A stretch of 64,000 nucleotides of DNA from assembly GCF_003589595.1 (NCBI RefSeq), contig NW_020653200.1, positions 6,841,886 through 6,905,885 on the forward strand. Reading direction: 5' to 3'. Positions 56,660 to 64,000 of this stretch are shown piece after piece. The notes beneath the pieces were generated by a model. It saw nothing but the letters and a program-made list of their open reading frames with translations, did no database searches and had not been told where the DNA came from. The position numbers and the translations under genes were made by a program. How positions within the stretch are numbered: position 1 is the stretch's first letter; the number at the start of each line of letters is the position of its first letter. Source of the stretch: Hyposmocoma kahamanoa (Eukaryota > Arthropoda > Insecta > Lepidoptera > Cosmopterigidae).

Positions 56660-59500
56660 TTATTACTATTTATAAATACTCGTATATTCTTAGGTATGCC
56701 TTTTTAGTTTTACATTCACTATTATTATTTATATTAATAACGATCATATTGTCCCTTGACGTTGTATTATAAATTGTTATATTGTAACATTGATAATATG
56801 AACTAAATTATTATATTCTAATCTTAAATTTGAGAAATACGTTTATATGTTGGAGCACATTAGCGTTGATTCATATTGCGGAGACACTACGCGACGCGGC
56901 GCGAATTTTTGCAAACCCAATCTTTTTGGAGTATCGAAGTGAGACGGAGGTTAACAGATTGGTCGGTATTGTCTATTGTAGTTTACAGGGATATTATACG
57001 AATCCTGTTTTTAATGAGATTGTGGAAAATTTTTCAAAGGGTTTAGAACTCTTGCATTCGTTTCATTGTGCTTCCATTTTCTAATAAAACTCCGTTGTTA
57101 AATACTTGTAAATACTTTTCATCACACTTTTTCTTAAGTGGTATATATAAATAACGTGCAGCAAAATTATGCGGTATTTTTATTATACCTGCGGATCTGA
57201 ACGGTAATGGTTTTTTTAATTTCTACCCTCCCGTCACTCGCTAGGAGCGCGGACAAACTCCCTGCTCGGCCAACGCCACCCCGTCTCGCCCCAAATTCGC
57301 GCTCCGACCCCATAAAACAGTCGGCTTTTTGATTTCATTTATTAAAAGTAATATAAATACAGCCGGCTTTATTTCATTTATCATTTTTATACGGTACTTT
57401 AGCATATTTAAAAGAAATTTTGGTTAATTGAAACGTAAATTTAAAGCGAAAAAATTTGATCTTAAAAAAATATTATTCTTTATGCTTAAAATGTGTAAAT
57501 ATAATATAAATAAACTATAACATTTTTTAAGTATAATTTTCATTTTTTTAAACTTCCTCGCGAGTGTGATGAAAACCATTGTACGCCGCACCGTGATGAA
57601 ACAGCAAAAAGGAAACAGTAGCAACAACCGTTCGTGCCATATTGTAAGACTCGCCTTCTGCTCGGGCTTTGAATGACTGTCTGTTCGTAATTGCTTACTT
57701 GCCGCCCCTATAACACAATGTACTATTAAATATTGTTAATAGAAGTAGAATGTAATTTAACACCAGCATGAAATAGTACACTTAAGAACCTAAGTTACAA
57801 TTCTTCTCATGACCGTAGCTTTTTTTGATCCTGATTTAAATCTACTAAAATCCAGCATTGGTGATATGAAAGGCTTTGTATCTAGTGCATGGTCTTCATC
57901 TGTTACATTTAGCATCTCTTATATTTGTACTGTGTATGATTGCAATAAAGAATAATTATTTGAAGTGAAATAAAATTTGGTTGGATCTACCATTATTCTT
58001 CCTGAAAAGATGTAACGACATACAAAGAATTTGTTCTCAATAACATCGGCAGTATACTTACGTACCGAAAGTCGATTACGATTTCTATTCAAGCGTTACA
58101 CTACAAAATAGTTGTCCTCCAAAGGAAGTTATAAATCATTTTACTATAAAAGAATCTCGGCCAATACTTCGTAGTGCTTTGTGGAATCCTTCAATGGTCC
58201 ACTAAACATAAAATGTGTACTTACCTACCTATCACTTATTTAGTTGCTGTGAGGAAAAGTTGTCTGAAGAGGAAAGTTAGTCATTTTTCGTAACTCGGAA
58301 GAGCTCTTTTATGAATGGCCAAGGTTCTTCATCCATTTAAGGACCCATGGGAAAAGTTTAGCTGTTTCCTGTAGTAGGTTTAGCGAAAGACTGAATTGTT
58401 GCAGTTTAGACTTGATGAATTACAATAAAGAATGTTAATATCAATTAACAGTCTTGATTGTGCTTTTGTACATAGTACTTACCCAGAAGATCCCACGCGC
58501 TGTGGTGAACCTAATAATTAGATAAAAGCGTATGCACATAATGTACTATCATAAAACATTGATATAATTATGTACACACATTTATCATGCCAGCGCTGGG
58601 TGATAATTAAACCTGTCCAATACTACAAATTGGTCGCATTTTTGGAATACATTTATAAGATAGGTAATTGGTTACTAATTCGTTATTCAATTATTTGGAA
58701 CAACGATTAGGATTTGCATCCTTTCGCCGATTTCACAACACAAATGATCATTCATTCATTCATCATTCACTCCACGATCGAAATTTCCACAACATATAAA
58801 TGTCTGCATCCTGATAAAGTTATCGTATTAAATTCTATAAAATGCCTCTTAGTGTGTACCAGTTTCTCTGGTTTATTTATTACATAGATAATAGGCGCGT
58901 AAAACATGTATAATTTCTTGGGCAGTTTGTTCCACTAACTAGAATTATGTTGGGAGTTTGGAGTGACAGGTTCGCTGTTTGAAGTTAAGTTCATTGTGTG
59001 TTTTTGTCGGGTTTAAGTAGTTTAAGTCTTAGTGGCAATTTGTGTTCTTAAAATTTTCTATCAGAACTGCACCATTTATAAGCTCGCTTCTGTAGAGGTG
59101 TTAAGTTTTGGTGAATCTGCGCTGTAAGTCATTGAGTCGTATTCTTGATATTACTCCAGCAACTTCTGAATTACGTCAGTTGCTTCTGAATTACCACTAA
59201 TGTTTTTCAAGGCGATTTAATTTATCCCCTCACCACGTAACTTATTAAGATACATTGACTGAATTAACACATCATCCTACAAAACGTTGTTATGTTACTT
59301 TTCACTTCTTTAAAAACATTATGTTCATGTATCTATCTATCTATGATCATTGAATGACATAATAATTATAAGATTTGCCTACGTTCGTGAGTAAATAGTA
59401 CGTATTTTGATACGTGATACCCTCAGAGGCAATGACGTTATCATGATTATATAAGTAGACTACCCAGCATTCTAGCTGTTACTGAATGGTACTTATTGTG
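56660..59500. other. unassigned intergenic DNA
   Basis: Contains a GC-rich patch at 57225-57320 and a direct repeat of CGGCTTTTTGATTTCATTTA / CGGCTTTATTTCATTTATC. A tail-like GATTGCAATAAAGAATAATT at 57939 may mark an old retrotransposon end. No gene recognised. Confidence 0.4.
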
Positions 59501-59512
59501 GGTATTATGCAG

Positions 59513-59701
59513 GTACCTCGGGTACGCGACTTGAAGCAGACTACTGCAATACATTTGTTTATAGACAAACTTCTCAATCCGCTAAGAAAAGTAGTCTGCG
59601 ACAGACCTCAGATGCTCATACCTATTCCAGCAGTAACCCTATGTAGTCCGCAACCAAGAAAGAAAAAACCGGTACAACTGATCGAAACATCACTTTCCTG
59701 A
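59513..59701 (+). CDS. candidate terminal exon, unknown product
   Basis: After TATTATGCAG at 59512, one frame is open to TGA 59699-59701 and codes for VPRVRDLKQTTAIHLFIDKL followed by a Pro-rich, basic end (RKKKPVQLIETSLS). The residue mix looks more protein-like than chance frames here, but no domain or upstream exon is recognised and the acceptor is only fair. It may also be transposon-derived. Confidence 0.25.
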   Translation, partial: VPRVRDLKQTTAIHLFIDKLLNPLRKVVCDRPQMLIPIPAVTLCSPQPRKKKPVQLIETSLS

Positions 59702-59825
59702 TTACGAATAGTAAAGGTACCTTGTACAGTATACTGATCCTTATTATGTGATTCATCTTTTCAATTAAATTGATGAAGCGCGTGCGCACTTATGTACATC
59801 TCAGTCATGTAGTCTCTGAATTTAC

Positions 59826-59998
59826 AAGTAGGAGTCCTTAGTCTTGGTTTCGGCGGGCGGTACCCCGGCGGCGGACATCTTGCGGCGCTCCAGACGCGCG
59901 CGCGATACCGGCCGGTAGAACTGCTCGCTTCGCCGGCGTCAGCGCTCCGGCGTCTGCGCCTCCGACTCAAGCTCCATCCACAACGAACTGATCACGCG
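59826..59998 (-). promoter_or_regulatory. candidate promoter and first exon of a minus-strand gene
   Basis: The most CpG-rich stretch in the window. Read on the minus strand it has an arthropod initiator TCAGTT at 59991-59986, an upstream ORF of 12 codons (ATGGAGCTTGAG to TGA), then ATG 59878 in good context (AAGATGTCC) coding MSAAGVPPAETKTKDSY, reaching a possible donor TT|GTAAAT at 59826/59825. Without splicing it stops after 18 codons. The rest of the gene was not found to the left. I do not recognise the protein. Confidence 0.4.
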
Positions 59999-59999
59999 A

Positions 60000-62900
60000 G
60001 TCTCTGTTAGATGTAATTAATTATATATATCAACAGACGGGTTTAATTCCAATTAGTGGTATCTTGCCATTAAAAAAATAATATTCAATAAAGGACTCTT
60101 TACATTCAGGCCTAAATTTGATTATTTGAATTTTGACATTAGTTCTAAAAATAAACACGAACACGTAAAATTCTTTGTTTATTTATTATGAGGTATTTAC
60201 TTCAACGATTATGCACCCGTCTATCTTTCTAATTAACATAAAAATACTGTAAGACACGTGATAATCATGATGGAATTTTCGACGGCCCCAAAAATATCTG
60301 TGAAATTTCTTTCCTATATCACTTATTTTTATATCTACACCTTTATTTACATAGTTAACAATCTGGTCACTGAAACTGGCGATGTAAGGAATAATTTTTT
60401 TTTACGAAAAGATGACTTTGAAGTCTCAAAACCTCAGTCCCCTGGTGTGTCGCAACTCCCTAATGAAATACAAAAACGTGTTTAAACGCTGAATTACCAA
60501 GCATCAATTAGAAGTTTACAGTCACGAAATAAGTCGTTGTGTACAAGAAAATATATTCAACCTAATTATTCAGCTTATTTTACACCCAAGGCTATGTGTT
60601 ATCAGGCCCCTGCAGAAAGCGGTCTCCAAGATTATCACAAATAGTACTATTTTCGTAGTACGACGCGAAGTTCGCATCAAACCACAAGAGACGACACGAC
60701 ATCCGCTCAGTTCGTAAGAAATTGTGTCGCGATCAGTCAAGCTTTCAGTTCCCTGATGAGTGCTTTCGTCAGTAACCACTATACTCTGTAAGTAGCTGGA
60801 TTTTACGAAAATGTGATCCTGTTCAGGTTGACTAGAAAGTATTTTATAATTAGTAAGTTGTCGTTTTAGTTAAGTACTTTTGTTTCCCCTAAACTAAAGT
60901 AATTTATTGAGACTGAAAAATTAATGTACACCAGTATTTGGGGGTTTTTTGCTTAACTAAAACTAAAAAATAAACGATTTTATTGTGATTTGTTTCGTTT
61001 TATATACGTTCCCTTAATTTACCAGTTCCCTGACCACTCTTTTTTTTAAATCGCCGAATTACGCATATTTTTGATTTTTTTACTGTGTCTCTTAACAATG
61101 CATCATGAATGTCTTTACAAACATGCAAGGCTAGTTTCCGAACTAAAATAGGGGAAAAAAATGGTGGGCCAGAATTTTGTCAAAATACTTCCATCGTGAC
61201 TAAAGGTGATACTTAAAACGAAGTACAATATTGTTGAAAAATGAAATTGTATTTTAAAAATCCTACGAGAACAAGTTATTTAAGAAGAATATAAAACAAA
61301 ACAGGATAAACATTTTTACGAGAAAACGGTGAGTAGCGACGTCTTGAAAGATAAAATGCCATTCTTCTCGTTAGCGAGATACTGTAGGTATATTATATAT
61401 TATAGGGCATCGTTACTACAAGGCGACGTATTGAATGGAAGGCTGTAGAAAGGCTCTGTGTTATTTGTTCTAGCAAACGTTCTCAACTTGCAATAACAAC
61501 TTCGAAGGAAATGAAAACGGGGAAGGCTGGCATGCTAAAGTCTAAGAAATTCCAATCTCATATATGTTATATTTTATATATCGATTTGTATTATTGAGTT
61601 TTGTAACAAGTACTTTCTAATATTATACAATTAGGATAGGAAGGCACTAGACATTGGATTCCGAAATAAAAACTGAACAATTTTTTGAACTACAAAGGTA
61701 AACTAAAAAGTTTTCGAATGGTAACCAAGATGTGTAATGGTTTTGTTTGAATAATAAACACAAGTCTTGAATGAATGTAAATACAACCAAGTGCAAAGCT
61801 AGAAAACCGGTACGAAATTACCGAACAGACAATTATATAACAAATAAAATGCTTTGAATTCAATCATGTACATACGTAACTAGCTTACAACTAAACAATA
61901 TGCAAAGTTAAATTAGGTATATTATTTTGAAGTACAGTAATTTAAATTTTTTGAAAAGTACAAAAGATTTTATTCGATAAATCTCTACGTGCAGGTGTCC
62001 TGCAAGAGTGGATAATAGTTTTTTTTAATTTGAGGTGCTAATAGCATAAGGCACTACTTAGTAAATATATTCGACCCACATGACACCCTGTATTAGTAAG
62101 TTCAGTGTTCAAAAATATTCTCAGACCGGACATTTCGAGCGAAGCTGCAAGCAAGTGATGCGAGATAATTATCCAAAGCTAGGACAAAAAGTTCAGCGTG
62201 CCAATTTTATATACTTTTGGGGGAATTTCACTTTAAATTTCTTCGATTTTTACATGCTTCTAACTCAAAAAATTAGAACTTTAGTACTAAATGATTTTAA
62301 CAGACACCCAAGGCAATATCTATGTAGCTTTGCCGCTTTTCCAAAATGCAGCAGTAACTACAGAAAATCGAAAAAACTCGTACCGAATTAATATGGAGCT
62401 TGGTGCTTTATTCCCAGAAAATTTAATCAACCTCAAGTTTTTTGGTCGATATAAGTTTGAAATGAAGAGCTTAGCAGAATAATAATAAAAAAAATTACAT
62501 CTGTTTTTTAAATTGGAATAATGACATAAAAGTGTTGTGTCAACCAATATAACCATAGTTTTGCGAAAATGGCTCCTCAAGTATTTTTTTGTTGTTTTTG
62601 ATAATTACATTTAAAATTTACTTTAATATTATTTTTTTTAATTGCTGTTGTGTTTGTTGTCGTTGTTGTTAGGGAGTTATAGTAATAAATCACAACAAAG
62701 CTGGGGTGGAAAACAGCAAAGTTATTGGAACACGTCCTTATCAGTATCTGAAATAAAAATATATTAAAATTGGAAGTAAATACGTACGTGCACATGCAAA
62801 CCTGAGCTAGCAATAAATTTCGACTTCTTTGGTTTTCGCGATTGCTATATATTGCAAATGAAATTATTTTTTCAGATCTGAACCGCATATATTTATTTTT

Positions 62901-63450
62901 ACAAATTAACCAACGTTGCGGTGTTAAGGTGTTGTCAGGAATCCTTTAAACTAAGTAATTCAAGAACGTTAAGGTACCACGTTTAGGCCACAATGTATTT
63001 AAAAAGAAAACCCATAATTATTTCCACTATCATCCTAGCCAGTTAGTTAACGTGGGCAAATCTTTGTTGCTTTGTCTGCGATAGGAGTCATCTGGCCAGG
63101 GAACTGTAGCATATAAAGCAAGATCTACATGCAAACAAGTTGAAATTTCCACACCAATATCATAGATGCCATGTGAAACCACGACCAGTCAAACCGCATA
63201 TATGACAGGCGTTACAGACGAAATCGGAAGAGTTTTCAGGTGTGAGTTTGTCAAGACTTATTTCAATCCCACAAGGAAGATTTCTCAGTTTCTGAAACTC
63301 GTGAAATTTGGCATCCCTTTACAGGATGTAGGATTTTATGAAATTGACTGTAAGTGCGTCCTCTTCTATACATTGGTCGCGTAAAAAACTTTATAATCTG
63401 CAAACATGTCGTGGTAAAAGCCAGTCACTTTTTTGTTATAATAGGTACCA
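60000..63450. other. unassigned DNA at right side
   Basis: No recognised gene. Splice-like signals at 60613-60615 (CTGCAG) open a 33-codon frame to TAA 60715-60717, too little to call. The rest is AT-rich. Confidence 0.4.
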
Positions 63451-63556
63451 AATGACAGGAGGAACAATTCGTGCGCCTGATGGTAAGCTGCACGCCTGTC
63501 CATAACAGTTGCAGTGCCACTCAGAGCTTGAAATTGCAAAGATCTGAGGGGCACTT
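63451..63556 (+). repeat. family A dispersed repeat, copy 5
   Basis: GGAACAATTCGTGCGCCTGA, CACGCCTGTCCATAACAGTT and GCAAAGATCTGAGGGGCACT. A diverged tandem repeat follows directly. Confidence 0.7.
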
Positions 63557-63576
63557 TTTTACGAGTGTTTCTTACG

Positions 63577-63785
63577 AAAACCCGTACCTAATTCGTTCCC
63601 TAATGGACTTACGAAATACGGTTTTTCAATCGCTTAAACTTATGTGGTAGCTGGCAAGGCGTATCTAATTCGTCACTTCGAGGGGACATACTGTGTACGG
63701 TATTTCAGTTGTTTAGACCATTAAAAAAGCGTACCGAACTCATCTCTCCTTTGGGGACATACTGTATACAGGAAGCCATATACGC
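63577..63785 (+). repeat. diverged tandem repeat, three units of about 70-78 bp
   Basis: Units begin AAAACCCGTACCTAATTCGT (63577), CAAGGCGTATCTAATTCGTC (63655) and AAAAGCGTACCGAACTCATC (63726). Units 2 and 3 share GGGGACATACTGT. Confidence 0.6.
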
Positions 63786-64000
63786 GGCCCGGACGCCCAC
63801 TGTACCCACTGTGGTCTTGCCGGCGAGCCCGTAGTCTCTACGGAATATCCTATCTCTTGGATTGGTAGATAGGAACAAGTTGGCTAGGGCAGTGATTATA
63901 TTAACTTTGCACTAGGTTCCTACAAAAAAAATATTTGCAAATCGTATGTAGAGCAAATTTGCAAAGTTCTTTGATAAATTAAAAATAAGGTATTTAAATT

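Noticed and set aside
63166..63349. Short exon pair with donor CAG|GTGTGA and acceptor CCTTTACAG
   Set aside because: The join gives a stop codon after two residues.

Overview
The window reads as AT-rich nuclear DNA of a moth or butterfly (Lepidoptera). The evidence is long introns with GT..AG borders, several tRNA-derived SINE families whose pol III boxes and tails I associate with lepidopteran genomes, mariner relics, and a Transib transposon. No bacterial, plasmid, phage or CRISPR features were seen.

One host gene is clear. It is a plus-strand orthologue of WDR47 (nemitin), a microtubule-associated WD40 protein, with coding exons spread from 22750 to 43963. Six shared 3' exons (33408 to 43963) encode a complete seven-bladed WD40 propeller of 356 residues. 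Two alternative 5' coding units can be joined to them in phase: exons 22750-22997 plus 23081-23492 (220 residues, rich in Ser/Thr-Pro), or the single exon 28097-28657 (187 residues). Each unit has an in-frame stop just upstream of its ATG and a GC-richer leader, so two promoters giving short proteins of 576 and 543 residues are likely. The LisH/CTLH part of full-length WDR47 is not in this window. The 3' UTR probably runs to one of several AATAAA signals between 44.8 and 45.6 kb.

The left third (1-22.5 kb) has no recognised host gene and is dominated by mobile DNA. The best element is a nearly complete Transib transposon at 10346-13249. It has a 5-bp CGATG target duplication, matching ends, a 312-bp intron and a transposase whose D-D-E residues and zinc-site residues are all present, broken only by one TAG codon. 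Its 5' end shows a heptamer, 23-bp spacer and A-rich nonamer, like a 23-RSS. A mariner relic (17126-18300) lies directly after the 3' end of a non-LTR retrotransposon relic. SINEs, a PIF/Harbinger-like MITE and several hairpins fill the rest.

The right third (45-64 kb) is mostly repeats, foldback elements and unassigned AT-rich DNA. It contains one strongly CpG-rich spot at 59826-59998 that looks like the promoter and first exon of a minus-strand gene, and a weak candidate plus-strand exon at 59513-59701.
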